A DNA stretch of 64,000 bases from Leptospiraceae bacterium (lineage in GTDB: Bacteria; Spirochaetota; Leptospiria; Leptospirales; Leptospiraceae): NCBI GenBank assembly GCA_024233875.1, contig JACKPB010000006.1:186001-250000 (forward strand), written 5' to 3'. This document shows positions 9,008 to 17,807 of the stretch, in pieces. The notes beneath the pieces are model-generated. The model made no database searches. It saw only the letters and a program-made list of their open reading frames with translations, and had not been told where the DNA came from. Numbering within the stretch: the stretch's first letter is position 1; each line of letters opens with the position of its first letter. A program made the position numbers and the translations under genes.

Positions 9008-10054
9008 ATGTATACATTGAGCCAATTGCAAAAGAAAATTCCGGGTTCTGAGATCATACATTGCGAACAGCCGGATATTGTAAAGATTGAAAACATCATT
9101 ACTCTTCACCAGGACCTTCCGAATTCTCTCTCCTATGCCAGTGATAAGTCTTATCTAAAAAATGCATTAGAGTGTAAAGCGACAGTTGTGATGCTACCTA
9201 AGGAATTGGGAGAGAAAGTGAATCGACCGACTCTTTTGGTGCCGAATGTCGACTTTGCTTTGATAGAAATTCTTAACCTATATTTCCCACCAGAAAAGCC
9301 TAAGGGGGAGAGAGGGGAGTGGTTGGTGATCAAACCGGGAGCCGAAATCGGAGAAAACACAAATCTGGGCAATTTTGTTTCCATCGGTGAAAATACAAAA
9401 ATTGGAAAGAACTGTATCATTTCCGATGGGGTAAAGATTGGTAGAAATGTAAGGATTGGCGATGATGCCCGTATAGGACCCAATTGTGTGCTTTTTGATG
9501 GAGTCCGTATAGGTGATAGATTCACCTGTTTTGGAAACACAACAATTGGAGGAGATGGATTTCGATTCGTAGAGTCAAATCGCATTCAGTACAAGATTCC
9601 CCAGGTCGGATCTGTCTGGATCGGGGATGATGTAGAGATTGGATCCAATACATCTATAGATCGGGGTGGGATTGATGATACTGTCATAGACGATGGAACC
9701 AAGATGGACAATGATGTTCAGATTGCACACAACGTAAAGATTGGAAAGGGTGTGATTGTTGCCGGAGCTACCGCCATTGCCGGAAGTGCAGTGATTGAAG
9801 ACTATTGTAAGATCAGTGGAGCCTGTGCTATCGCAGACCACATCACTCTCCCCTCCGGAACAATGGTAGCAGGAGGTTCCGGTCTCAGAAATACTCCTCC
9901 CAAAGCTGATCTATATGCCGGATGGGATTGGAATCTCACTATTAGAGAATTTCAAAAGTTCAGAGCCAATTTGAAGCACATGCTCAGCCTCAATCTCATT
10001 GTCAGAAGGATCAAAGACCTCGAGGAGAAATTGGGAATCCCCGACAAGAAATAG
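9008..10054 (+). CDS. lpxD: UDP-3-O-(3-hydroxyacyl)glucosamine N-acyltransferase
   Basis: Catalyses the third step of lipid A synthesis, N-acylation of UDP-3-O-acylglucosamine. The 348 residues fit LpxD. There is an N-terminal uridine-binding domain (about 1-105), then a left-handed beta-helix of hexapeptide repeats (IGENTN, IGKNCI, IGRNVR, IGDDAR and others, about 112-290). The conserved GDGF lies at 182-185 and the catalytic histidine at about 241 in QIAHNVKIG. A C-terminal helix (FQKFRANLKHMLSLNLIVRRIKDLEEKL) closes the protein. The start is without a strong ribosome site. Leptospira make unusual lipid A, and some spirochaetes carry more than one LpxD, so whether this is the main enzyme cannot be told here. 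Confidence 0.93.
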   Translation: MYTLSQLQKKIPGSEIIHCEQPDIVKIENIITLHQDLPNSLSYASDKSYLKNALECKATVVMLPKELGEKVNRPTLLVPNVDFALIEILNLYFPPEKPKGERGEWLVIKPGAEIGENTNLGNFVSIGENTKIGKNCIISDGVKIGRNVRIGDDARIGPNCVLFDGVRIGDRFTCFGNTTIGGDGFRFVESNRIQYKIPQVGSVWIGDDVEIGSNTSIDRGGIDDTVIDDGTKMDNDVQIAHNVKIGKGVIVAGATAIAGSAVIEDYCKISGACAIADHITLPSGTMVAGGSGLRNTPPKADLYAGWDWNLTIREFQKFRANLKHMLSLNLIVRRIKDLEEKLGIPDKK

Positions 10055-10055
10055 C

Positions 10056-10071
10056 ATACCCCATAGGGTAT
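10056..10071 (+). terminator. Small hairpin after lpxD
   Basis: ATACCC and GGGTAT arms with a 4-base loop sit directly after the lpxD stop. There is no clear T-run, so terminator function is weakly supported. Confidence 0.3.
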
Positions 10072-10129
10072 ATTGCTTGTCAAATTTCCCTTCTGATTTT
10101 ACACTGGACATCAGGAGGGAGATCCCATC

Positions 10130-10360
10130 ATGAAATTTCTCAATAACATTCCCTATTCATCCTTATTCATGGGAGCAATCTTAATGGCCATGGCTCCATT
10201 TTTTCCGGAGCCTCATCTAGTAGAAAAATTCAATATGTTCAAAAATGGCACTCTGACGAAACCTCTCGATATTTTTGATGTATTCTGGCATTTCTTACCT
10301 GCCATACTGATTGGTTTAAAATACTACACTTCGCAAAATGAAAATGGAGTTGAAAAATGA
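10130..10360 (+). CDS. Small membrane protein preceding the desaturase-like enzyme
   Basis: A 76-residue protein with two hydrophobic stretches (SSLFMGAILMAMAPFF and FDVFWHFLPAILIGLKYY) separated by PEPHLVEKFNMFKNGTLTKPLDIFD. This pattern is known to me from very small proteins often labelled RND-transporter-like in bacterial genomes, although a transport function is not shown. A good ribosome site (AGGAGGG) precedes the ATG. The stop overlaps the ATG of the next gene (ATGA), which strongly suggests coupled translation with the sterol-desaturase-like enzyme. Confidence 0.7.
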   Translation: MKFLNNIPYSSLFMGAILMAMAPFFPEPHLVEKFNMFKNGTLTKPLDIFDVFWHFLPAILIGLKYYTSQNENGVEK

Positions 10361-11163
10361 AAGAATGGATCTTCGAGAATGCAACTTATCTTCGACTGGG
10401 AATTTTTGTAACTTTGTTCCTATCACTTGCAATTTGGGAAATTCTCATTCCTGATCACAAACCTGTTGTGGAAAGGAAGAAAAGGTGGCCGGCAAATATC
10501 TTACTCGTACTGCTCGACAATTTGCTAGTTAGGTTGTTCTTTCCAATCACTGCGATTCTTCTCTCCGAAAGAGCCATAGCTAATAAATGGGGTCTACTTC
10601 AGTTGTATGATGTTCCTGAATGGTTGGCAGTCCCGATAGCCATCATTCTTCTTGATATGATCATCTACATTCAGCATGTGATCTTTCATTCCATCCCGAT
10701 TCTCTGGAAACTTCACCAAATGCATCACCAGGACTTAGACTTAGACGTCACTTCCGGGACACGCTTTCATCCCATTGAGATTTTCATCTCTATGGTGATC
10801 AAATTTATGGCGATTGTCTCTCTTGGGGCGCCGCCACTTGCAGTCTTTTTGTTTGAAGTAGTATTGAATGGAATGGCGATGTTCAACCATAGCAATATTT
10901 ACATTCCTGAGAGAATTGAGAAGTTTTTGAGGTACTTCATAGTGACTCCCTACATGCATAGAATTCATCATTCCGTGCATATAGATGAGTACAATACAAA
11001 CTTTGGTTTCAATCTATCCGTTTGGGACAGGTGGATGGGAACCCTGAAAAATGATTTCAGGGGGGAATTGACTCTCGGTTTGAATTACTTCCGTAAGTTG
11101 TACTACTCCCGTTTGGACTACCTTCTCCTCATGCCTTTTCTGAAAAAAGATCAGGAAAAATGA
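10357..11163 (+). CDS. Sterol desaturase / fatty acid hydroxylase family protein
   Basis: A membrane di-iron enzyme of the fatty acid hydroxylase superfamily, 268 residues. The histidine clusters that bind the two irons are present: QHVIFH (about residues 108-113), LHQMHHQD (about 121-128), FHPIE (about 139-143) and MHRIHHSVH (about 200-208), each placed after a hydrophobic segment. The hydrophobic segments are around 14-30, 45-65, 85-110 and 145-180. The substrate (lipid, sterol or carotenoid) cannot be decided. It is coupled to the preceding small membrane protein by an ATGA overlap and ends 1 bp from the convergent arsM stop. Confidence 0.88.
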   Translation: MKEWIFENATYLRLGIFVTLFLSLAIWEILIPDHKPVVERKKRWPANILLVLLDNLLVRLFFPITAILLSERAIANKWGLLQLYDVPEWLAVPIAIILLDMIIYIQHVIFHSIPILWKLHQMHHQDLDLDVTSGTRFHPIEIFISMVIKFMAIVSLGAPPLAVFLFEVVLNGMAMFNHSNIYIPERIEKFLRYFIVTPYMHRIHHSVHIDEYNTNFGFNLSVWDRWMGTLKNDFRGELTLGLNYFRKLYYSRLDYLLLMPFLKKDQEK

Positions 11164-11164
11164 A

Positions 11165-12001
11165 CTAACAACATCCCTTTTCAGGAGCACAGAATTCTTT
11201 GTGGGCTACAACCGTGATACTGAGAATCTTTGCTCCTCCCTTTCTAAACTCTTCTATACCTTCTTTATTCATAAAATCTAATAGAATGTCATCGGGTAGT
11301 ACTATTTCTTTTTCTTTTTTGATTTGAATCTCCAGAAAGCCAGTTTCTTTTACTATAGAAAGGTATTCAGATTTTTGTATTGCACCTGTAACACATCCGG
11401 CATACATCTCGGCAGACTTCTGGAGGTCTTTAGGGAGATTTCCTTCCAGAACTATATCGGAGACACAAAAACTTCCTCCCGGTTTGAGAACTCTCATAAT
11501 CTCCGAAAATGCTTTTTTCTTATCCGGAACCAAATTCAAAACACAGTTGGATATCACAACATCCACACGATTGGGTCCTACAGGGAGCTTTTCAATATCA
11601 CCGGGTCTGAATTCTACATTGGAAAATCCCAGTCTGTCTGCGTTGTCTCTAGCTTTTTCAATCATGGCTTCTGTAAAGTCTACACCGATAACTTTTCCGG
11701 TTTCGCCCGTCAATGATCTCGCTACAAAGGCATCGTTTCCTGCTCCGGAACCAAGATCGAGAACTGTAGAGCCTTTTTGAATGTTTGCAAAAAGAGTAGG
11801 AATCCCACAACCCAGGCCGAGATCGGAATCCGCTTGATAGCCTTCGATTTGGGAATAATCTTCACTGAAGATCATGATATCTTCACTGCTGCATCCACCG
11901 GCTCCACAGCAGGAGGATGAATTTTGATCCTTAGATTGATTGGCGATTTGAGTGTATTTCTCTTTCACCATTGTTTTGATTTCGTCAGTTGCACTACTCA
12001 T
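11165..12001 (-). CDS. arsM: Arsenite methyltransferase
   Basis: Uses SAM to methylate As(III), giving volatile or less retained methylarsenicals. The 278 residues include the SAM-binding loop VLDLGSGAGND (about 80-90), VIGVDFT (about 104-110) and the LKPGGSFCVSDIV block. The cysteines expected to bind arsenic are present: C65 in LGLGCGIP, C153 in ISNCVLNLVPD and C203 in MYAGCVTGA. There is an extra N-terminal CCGAGGC cluster (31-37), typical of bacterial ArsM, and a C-terminal CAPEKGCC tail. No ArsR-type regulator or other ars gene is adjacent, so its regulation is not apparent. Confidence 0.92.
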   Translation of the reverse strand: MSSATDEIKTMVKEKYTQIANQSKDQNSSSCCGAGGCSSEDIMIFSEDYSQIEGYQADSDLGLGCGIPTLFANIQKGSTVLDLGSGAGNDAFVARSLTGETGKVIGVDFTEAMIEKARDNADRLGFSNVEFRPGDIEKLPVGPNRVDVVISNCVLNLVPDKKKAFSEIMRVLKPGGSFCVSDIVLEGNLPKDLQKSAEMYAGCVTGAIQKSEYLSIVKETGFLEIQIKKEKEIVLPDDILLDFMNKEGIEEFRKGGAKILSITVVAHKEFCAPEKGCC

Positions 12002-12024
12002 GGGTTCTCCTAAATTTGTTTCTT

Positions 12025-12447
12025 TCAGTTGGCACAGGAATTGGTTTGTTGATTGAATTCGGTCTTTTGGTCAGTCAGGGTTGAAGAATATTTCCCCTGC
12101 AATTTGAAGCACTTCATGGGTCTTTTTCCGGAAGCTTTGACTTCTGCAAAACAATCGCAAACCTCCTTAACTTTTTCATCGAAGCTTAAGTTTTCACCGG
12201 AAGATGGGTTGCTTAGATTGTTTTCACAGGCAGAAACTTCTTTTTTATAGTTTTCTTTGGCTTCTTTGTTTTTACCGATTTTCTTGAAATGCTTTTCCTG
12301 AAGGACAAGACATTTCCGTTTTTCCTTTGCTGATTTTGAAAAGTTGACTTTCAAACAATCACACATTTCCTTTGATTCATTTTCAGCGAAAAGATTTCCT
12401 GAAAGAATCAGTGACAGAGTGAGTATAAGATTGAATATTTTTATCAT
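12025..12447 (-). CDS. Exported cysteine-containing protein of unknown function
   Basis: A 140-residue protein with a signal peptide (MIKIFNLILTLSLILSGNLFA, cleavage probable before ENES). It has two repeats of the same module: KEMCDCLKVN...KRKCLVLQEKH and KEVCDCFAEV...PMKCFKLQGKY. Each has a C-x-C followed by a single cysteine about 13-17 residues later, and another cysteine ends each module. The duplicated C-x-C pattern suggests disulfides or metal binding in the periplasm. It lies 24 bp upstream of arsM on the same strand, so co-transcription with the arsenic enzyme is possible. Confidence 0.6.
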   Translation of the reverse strand: MIKIFNLILTLSLILSGNLFAENESKEMCDCLKVNFSKSAKEKRKCLVLQEKHFKKIGKNKEAKENYKKEVSACENNLSNPSSGENLSFDEKVKEVCDCFAEVKASGKRPMKCFKLQGKYSSTLTDQKTEFNQQTNSCAN

Positions 12448-12459
12448 AGTTTTTCCTTT

Positions 12460-13329
12460 TTAATGCTCTAGTAAAGCGTGGAGTTTTTTATAGTTTTGGA
12501 TTATGATTTTGGTTTTTTCCAGACCGCTTTTATTTATATCCGGATGGTAGATTTTTAGTAATTCGTTGTATCGCACTTTCAATGTCTTTCTATTTGTGGA
12601 TTCGTCCAACTCGAAAAATTTTAGTAATTCTATAACTTCCCGGGATAGCTTCTTCCCTTTCTTAGACTTCTTTTGACGCGTCTTTCTATAGATTTCATAA
12701 TAATATCTATCTTTGAATTCTTCGAGAATGGAAACAAACGAGATTTTCTTGTATTGGATTTGATCCCTCAGGTACTTCTTAAGATATTTTTCACATCCGA
12801 AGTAAGGTTCAATCGTATGGAGTTCGATAAAATTTTCAATGACCCTATTGAGAAGAGTATCCATAGAAAATTTATCTTCGAGGTAGGTGTCGAAGGCATC
12901 GTCAAATTTTAGAGTTGCTGAGGCCAAAAGGATGAGTAAGTCCCGATCGAGACGATGAGCCAAAAGCCAGTCATTTAGAGCTGTTTTGGTTGACTCCCTC
13001 AGTTTTCCGAGCATGGGTTCACTGAAAAAAATCCCACCACGTAAAAACTCTCCTTCGATGTCCTCGATTTTTAAAAGAATTTCCAGAAGTCGACAGAGAT
13101 AAAAACCATCGGTCTCATGAAATCCACGATAGGTGGCAGGATTGAATTCAGAGTTTCTCAGTGAATAAAGAGTACGATAGTATTCTTCTTTTCTTATGTT
13201 CAGGACAGATATGAGTTTGTCTGAAGCAATGAACCACTCGCATTGATCCGAACTTGCCTGAATGTCTGAAATAATTTCTCTGAGATGAGCCCTAGCTAGA
13301 TCCGGGTCAATTTGGATATTGCTCCGCAA
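12460..13329 (-). CDS. Protein with C-terminal J domain
   Basis: A DnaJ-type co-chaperone-like protein with an unrecognised N-terminal part of about 220 residues and a C-terminal J domain (about the last 55 residues). The J domain has helix II YNELLKIYHPDINKSG, with the HPD tripeptide that stimulates DnaK ATPase, and helix III KTKIIIQNYKKLHALLEH. A C-terminal J domain is the reverse of the classical order. A frame is open to 13374 (TTG). I prefer the TTG at 13329 because GGAGAG lies seven bases upstream; this leaves a 23-bp overlap with the STAS gene, so the two are translationally linked. Confidence 0.7.
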   Translation of the reverse strand: MRSNIQIDPDLARAHLREIISDIQASSDQCEWFIASDKLISVLNIRKEEYYRTLYSLRNSEFNPATYRGFHETDGFYLCRLLEILLKIEDIEGEFLRGGIFFSEPMLGKLRESTKTALNDWLLAHRLDRDLLILLASATLKFDDAFDTYLEDKFSMDTLLNRVIENFIELHTIEPYFGCEKYLKKYLRDQIQYKKISFVSILEEFKDRYYYEIYRKTRQKKSKKGKKLSREVIELLKFFELDESTNRKTLKVRYNELLKIYHPDINKSGLEKTKIIIQNYKKLHALLEH

Positions 13330-13642
13330 ATTCTTTCTCTCCGATAAATTGAAAATAGGAACTGAGTCCGGCAACCTTAAACACTTTTTCTAGAGGTGGT
13401 TTCATCTTTGTAAGAAAAAACTTACCTTTCTTTTCCTTAGTTTGGTTCATTAATTTGATCAACATCCCGATACCGGAAGAATCGATATAACTCAATTTGT
13501 CCATGTTAATGATGAAATTAACTTTTCCATTTGAAGAGAGAGCATCAATCAGAGTCTTTAGATCAGTGGCTGTATAAATATCCAGGGTTCCATTTAAGTC
13601 GATCACAGTCACATTTCCCGATTCTCTATGATGAAAAGCCAT
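13307..13642 (-). CDS. STAS-domain anti-sigma factor antagonist
   Basis: A 111-residue single STAS domain protein of the SpoIIAA/RsbV type. The conserved serine site DSSGIGML lies at about residues 53-60. In this family the serine is phosphorylated by an anti-sigma kinase to switch partner binding. The start IDLNGTLDIYTATDLKT and the end FKVAGLSSYFQFIGEKEFA match the fold. No kinase of the RsbW type is adjacent; the neighbour downstream is the J-domain gene, which it overlaps. The partner is therefore unknown. Leptospira genomes encode many such small STAS proteins. Confidence 0.9.
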   Translation of the reverse strand: MAFHHRESGNVTVIDLNGTLDIYTATDLKTLIDALSSNGKVNFIINMDKLSYIDSSGIGMLIKLMNQTKEKKGKFFLTKMKPPLEKVFKVAGLSSYFQFIGEKEFAEQYPN

Positions 13643-13794
13643 AAACTTAAGATTTTTCCTTCTTAGGAAGTTTCAAGTCTTTATTCCTAGTTTATTTCAA
13701 AATTAGAAAAATTTGAAAATGAGAGCTGTAAGCAAATTCCGGATCCATGGGGAGTTGATTGGAAATTTTTTTTAGAACTTATATAAGAAATAAC

Positions 13795-13824
13795 TTGAAT
13801 TTTGTAGTGCTTTCATATTATTTA
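13795..13824 (+). promoter_or_regulatory. Possible sigma70-like promoter
   Basis: TTGAAT followed after 17 bases by TTATTT (overlapping TATTAT), about 35 bp upstream of the AGGAG ribosome site of the exported-protein gene at 13857. Assigned by eye. Confidence 0.3.
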
Positions 13825-13856
13825 TCCTACCCAAAAAAAACATTAGGAGAGAACCT

Positions 13857-14522
13857 ATGTCCAGAAATGGTATGGCTATCACCATTTTCCTTATTACCTG
13901 TCTGCTTTTCCCGGTTTTTGCCGAAGACACAACAGTCATTACAGATGAAAATAGTCCCGTAAAGGTAAAGACTCTTTCTGCAGTTCAGGAGAAAGGTCTG
14001 TCTGAGATCCAGAAAGATATTACCTATTTTCACAAACAACTTGAACCTCTTATGTCGTATGTCCTGAAAAATCGAAAAAATGAAATCAAAAATAATAAAT
14101 ATGTAAAGTCGTACAAAGCTAAAGAAACTTCAGAGCTGGGTGGGATCACCAACCGTGTGGTGACTGAGGACACTCAGGTAACAATGGCCGGGGATAAGAT
14201 CGAAAGCATTAAGTTTATTGTGAGACGTGGTTATCTTAAAGAAGAAGACAATCCTTCTATCATTCTCACTGAAATGGAAAGTAAGTTTACTGATGATCCC
14301 AAAGATATCAAACTGAAAGTCATGTATCTTCCCTCAGATTCCGGAAGCCCGGAAGTCATCAACACTTATGATATCCAAAACATCCCTCAAAACCAGTCTA
14401 AAATTGATATGATCCGACAGTACAAGGAAAATGTTAGAAAACTAGTTAGAGAGATTGAGCATGATATCAAAAAAGATCAGACACGCACCACAAACCATGT
14501 AACTAGTATGCTCGTCGACTAA
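13857..14522 (+). CDS. Exported protein of unknown function
   Basis: A 221-residue protein with a signal peptide (MSRNGMAITIFLITCLLFPVFA, cleavage before EDTT). The ATG is supported by AGGAG eight bases upstream. The mature part is hydrophilic and highly charged, with many lysines, and no recognised domain. Segments such as TQVTMAGDKIESIKFIVRRGY and DPKDIKLKVMYLP are beta-rich; the last 50 residues are helical (MIRQYKENVRKLVREIEHDIKK). It ends 4 bases into the convergent YggU-family gene. Confidence 0.65.
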   Translation: MSRNGMAITIFLITCLLFPVFAEDTTVITDENSPVKVKTLSAVQEKGLSEIQKDITYFHKQLEPLMSYVLKNRKNEIKNNKYVKSYKAKETSELGGITNRVVTEDTQVTMAGDKIESIKFIVRRGYLKEEDNPSIILTEMESKFTDDPKDIKLKVMYLPSDSGSPEVINTYDIQNIPQNQSKIDMIRQYKENVRKLVREIEHDIKKDQTRTTNHVTSMLVD

Positions 14523-14737
14523 GAGATCTCAATCAATTTTATTTTTGAGCTCTCACCCCGTAACATCTCCACTCTGGAAATGGGAATACTTAGGGATTCA
14601 GCGATCATTCTAATGATCGCCTGATTTGCTTTCCCATCCCGGGCAGGTTCCTTCACACGAACGATCCATTCAGTTTCTGAGATTTTTTCTATTCCCGGTT
14701 TTTTTGAATTTGCTTTTGCTTTGATTTGAATTTTCAT
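14519..14737 (-). CDS. DUF167/YggU family protein
   Basis: A 72-residue protein of the YggU/DUF167 family, whose function is not established. The conserved blocks are VRVKEPARDGKANQAIIRMI (residues 27-46) and the end VEMLRGESSKIKLIEI. Length is typical for the shorter bacterial members. It overlaps the 3' end of the SGNH-like gene by 68 bp in another frame, which suggests coupled expression. Confidence 0.85.
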   Translation of the reverse strand: MKIQIKAKANSKKPGIEKISETEWIVRVKEPARDGKANQAIIRMIAESLSIPISRVEMLRGESSKIKLIEIS

Positions 14738-15749
14738 TTTTTTTCTGTAAGATTTCCTTAATGAATTGATGTCCCTCAGGGGTTAGGTGGGGGTCTTTGA
14801 TGAAGTAGTAGTCCTCTAATCTCTCCAGCGGAAATTTTCGATGAAGTAGCAGGCATCTCATTCGATTCTTTCTGCAAAGAGCTTCCATTGAATTCAAAAT
14901 CGAACTCTCCCGACAGATTTTAGAATCCTTACCTTCTTTTTGAAAGGAAATTGCAGCCTTTTTGCTTGGAATGTAGATCCAGGATATTTGAAGGTTCCTT
15001 TCTTTTCCAAAAAAATGAATTTTGTTCAGGTACTCTTCCGACTCCTCAGGAAATTCATTCGCTAGGAATTGATTTTGTAAAGAATTGGAATGGAGAATTT
15101 CCAATTCTTTTTTACTCAGGACTCCGGAATGAGGTTCCTTTCCGGGTTTAAAGAATGGAAGGATATCCTTTGAATCCCTAAGGTATCGATAGAACTCAGA
15201 ATTGTCTAAGGTATCAAAGACTTGTTTTCCCAGGAAAGAATAAAGAAAAGGAGTCTGGATCTGAAAATTCTGAATGAACTTACGGTTTTGAATGTGGTTT
15301 TGCAGATCTCGATCGGAAACCTGAATCCAAATGTTTTTTCCCGGATTTTTTAATTGAGTCAGTTTGAAATAAATAGCTGAAAGAGAATTGTTCACATGAG
15401 AAAGGTTTTGAATTCCTGAATTGGGATACTCAGAAAAGACAAACTTCTCTTCCACTCCAAACCCAAACCCATAGGAGTCCCCAAAAAGAAGGGTGTGATA
15501 AGTACCCGGTTGACCTGTTAGTTTCCGGTACCCTTCCGAATTGATCTGAATCGGAATCCTAAACTCTTCAGAAGAGAGGATGGCTATTTTTTCCGGGAAG
15601 AAGCCCGTGATTCCGTTTTCGGAAAAGGTTCGGGTGATGATTTCTCGCGGAGAAAATAGGGAAAATAGGACTTCAATGAAAAAAATACTGAGGAGAAAGT
15701 AGATAGCAAAAAAGATCAGTTTGATTCGGGATGAATGTGTGAATTGCAT
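14670..15749 (-). CDS. Membrane-anchored SGNH-like hydrolase
   Basis: A 359-residue protein with an N-terminal membrane anchor (about residues 9-31) and an exported domain with SGNH/GDSL features. The nucleophile block is LLFGDSYGFGFGVEE (GDS at 90-92) and the C-terminal pair is D319/H321 in KDPHLTPEGH. Such domains hydrolyse acyl esters or carry acyl groups on cell-envelope sugars; the substrate is unknown. The frame is open to a TTG at 15791. The ATG at 15749 is preferred because the membrane anchor follows directly. The C-terminal 25 residues are lysine- and asparagine-rich. Confidence 0.65.
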   Translation of the reverse strand: MQFTHSSRIKLIFFAIYFLLSIFFIEVLFSLFSPREIITRTFSENGITGFFPEKIAILSSEEFRIPIQINSEGYRKLTGQPGTYHTLLFGDSYGFGFGVEEKFVFSEYPNSGIQNLSHVNNSLSAIYFKLTQLKNPGKNIWIQVSDRDLQNHIQNRKFIQNFQIQTPFLYSFLGKQVFDTLDNSEFYRYLRDSKDILPFFKPGKEPHSGVLSKKELEILHSNSLQNQFLANEFPEESEEYLNKIHFFGKERNLQISWIYIPSKKAAISFQKEGKDSKICRESSILNSMEALCRKNRMRCLLLHRKFPLERLEDYYFIKDPHLTPEGHQFIKEILQKKNENSNQSKSKFKKTGNRKNLRN

Positions 15750-15949
15750 TGGTTCCAAAAACCATTTCTTTGCATTCAAAATTTGGATCAAGACCAGATT
15801 TTATTTTTTTTGAATGGATTCTATTGAGAATTCCTCAAGAGGACTCAGGGTCAATCGGGAGTTGGATTGCTATTCCAAAAAACTTTAAATTTCTGTGTTT
15901 TTTCCTATTTAGGTTTGAAATTTCCTGTACAAATGTTACTTTGCCCTAA

Positions 15950-17800
15950 ATGCTCGACCTATCTCCCATAAAGAAAATCTGGAAAGAAATTCCTCGATAT
16001 AGGATCTATTCCTTTCTTCTTTTTCTTGTGTTTGCTGTTTGGGGTTTGCAAAGAGCGATGCACCGGCATTGGGTCTGTGACGATGCTTTTATCACTTACC
16101 GCTACTCCTTGAATCTTCAGGATGGATTGGGTGCAGTTTTCAATGAAGGGGAAAAAGTAGAAGGATATACAAATTTCCTCTGGATGCTTCTTCTTTCTAT
16201 AGGTCTCAATTTTCATCTACCTCCGGAGAGACTGAGTCAGGGCCTCGGGATTTTTTCCTATCTCGGCTCTCTTCTGGTTCTTTATCTTTTTTCATTAAAA
16301 AATGATTTATCGGGGAAATACAAATCCGTCCTTCCCTTTGCGTCTATCGCTCTAGCTATCCAACCCCATGCTCAGATCTATGCAACAGGAGGGCTGGAGA
16401 CATCCTTTTTCGGGTTTCTATTGGTTGCCGGGCTTTCGATTGTGTTTCATTCCCATCACTCCAAGCATCTCTTCTGGGGATTTCTCTTTTTAGGTCTGGC
16501 TTCTCTAACGAGACCGGAAGGATTCCTTTTTTATTTTTGGGCTTCGCTCTATGCTCTCTATGCCAAACCGGGAAAGGGAAGTCCCATAGACCAAATCATG
16601 AAGGTATTTTTTTACCAGCTTCCTCTTTTCTTTTTGGTCCTGCCCTATATTTTTTGGAAGATAGATTACTATGGATCCTTCACGCCCAACACCTATTGGG
16701 CAAAGTATGGACAGGGGATCTATCCACGTCAGGGATTGAGATACATTTTCTTGTATCTCAATTCATATTATGTTTTTTATATCTTCTTCTTTGTACTACT
16801 CTTGAAATACTCTCCCGATTTTCTCTTAGAAATCAACAATCGATTGGCTACTAAGACAAGAGAATGGAAGAGATCCCGTCAGTATAGGAAGATGTTTCAA
16901 ATGGTAGTGCCCAAAAAGAAGAAATGGGAATTTCATCTGCCCCGGATTGGATTTCGTACTACGCCCGTTCTTATGTTTACTATACTCGCAATCATTCCAT
17001 CCCTCCTGTATGTCATCTATCTCGTCATGATGGGGGGAGATTTTATGTTTGCCAGACTTCTCATTTCCTTCAGCGGAGTATTCTTTCTGGGGATGGAAAT
17101 GTTTTTGTACTATAGATTGAAAGAAGGTTCCCGAATCTTTTTTTCTATCTTACTGCTTTTGAGCTTACCTTTGTACTACAATCCCTATGAGGGAACCAAG
17201 CTACCTATCATAGATGGGATCACAGAAGAAAGTTCTATATACAGAATCAATGAAGTCTATCGATTGAAACAAATCCTCTTCCCTCTGAGAGAAAGTTTTC
17301 AAAATGGAAATGTACATATAGCATTTTCAGGATCACAGGCAATGTATGCATACTATATGAATCCTCCCTATGCACTGGAAATTAGCACCGGGCTAACGGA
17401 TACCGAGATAGCCAGAATGGGCTCCCAATCCAGGGGTCGGATCGGTCATGAGAGGTTGATTCCGGTGGATTATCTTTATGATAGAGGGATCGATATACTT
17501 TTATTTGATAGGGATCTACCCGGTCAGACGGACTACAATCTCTTGAGGATCAAAGGAATCCCAACCCCTTTTCGAATTTTGAAGTACAAGAAAAACACAA
17601 TGAAGTACCTGAAAAAAAATCCCAGACTAGAGTTTATTGATTTTGAAGAGTACCTCGACAAGTACATTGAAAACATGGATTCGTATTCAACAACTAAGAT
17701 CAAAAAGGACTTTCGGGAATTCAATAAATATTATTTTCACCTGAATCGGGACCCGGAAAGGAAAGTTCACTTTCTAAGTATTGTACCGGACAGGGATTGA
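15950..17800 (+). CDS. GT-C-fold membrane glycosyltransferase-like protein
   Basis: A 616-residue polytopic membrane protein with about ten hydrophobic segments. The first periplasmic loop carries HWVCDDAFITYRYSLN (acidic pair at 44-45) followed by GAVFNEGEKVEGYTNFLW. This is the conserved signature of a group of GT-C glycosyltransferase-like proteins related to mannosyl/arabinosyl transferases, in which the aspartates bind the polyprenyl-phosphate sugar and metal. The C-terminal 180 residues are soluble. The acceptor is unknown. It stands alone, divergent from the SGNH-like gene (about 200 bp between starts) and convergent with the lipoprotein gene. Confidence 0.7.
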   Translation: MLDLSPIKKIWKEIPRYRIYSFLLFLVFAVWGLQRAMHRHWVCDDAFITYRYSLNLQDGLGAVFNEGEKVEGYTNFLWMLLLSIGLNFHLPPERLSQGLGIFSYLGSLLVLYLFSLKNDLSGKYKSVLPFASIALAIQPHAQIYATGGLETSFFGFLLVAGLSIVFHSHHSKHLFWGFLFLGLASLTRPEGFLFYFWASLYALYAKPGKGSPIDQIMKVFFYQLPLFFLVLPYIFWKIDYYGSFTPNTYWAKYGQGIYPRQGLRYIFLYLNSYYVFYIFFFVLLLKYSPDFLLEINNRLATKTREWKRSRQYRKMFQMVVPKKKKWEFHLPRIGFRTTPVLMFTILAIIPSLLYVIYLVMMGGDFMFARLLISFSGVFFLGMEMFLYYRLKEGSRIFFSILLLLSLPLYYNPYEGTKLPIIDGITEESSIYRINEVYRLKQILFPLRESFQNGNVHIAFSGSQAMYAYYMNPPYALEISTGLTDTEIARMGSQSRGRIGHERLIPVDYLYDRGIDILLFDRDLPGQTDYNLLRIKGIPTPFRILKYKKNTMKYLKKNPRLEFIDFEEYLDKYIENMDSYSTTKIKKDFREFNKYYFHLNRDPERKVHFLSIVPDRD

Positions 17801-17807
17801 AGTCTTT

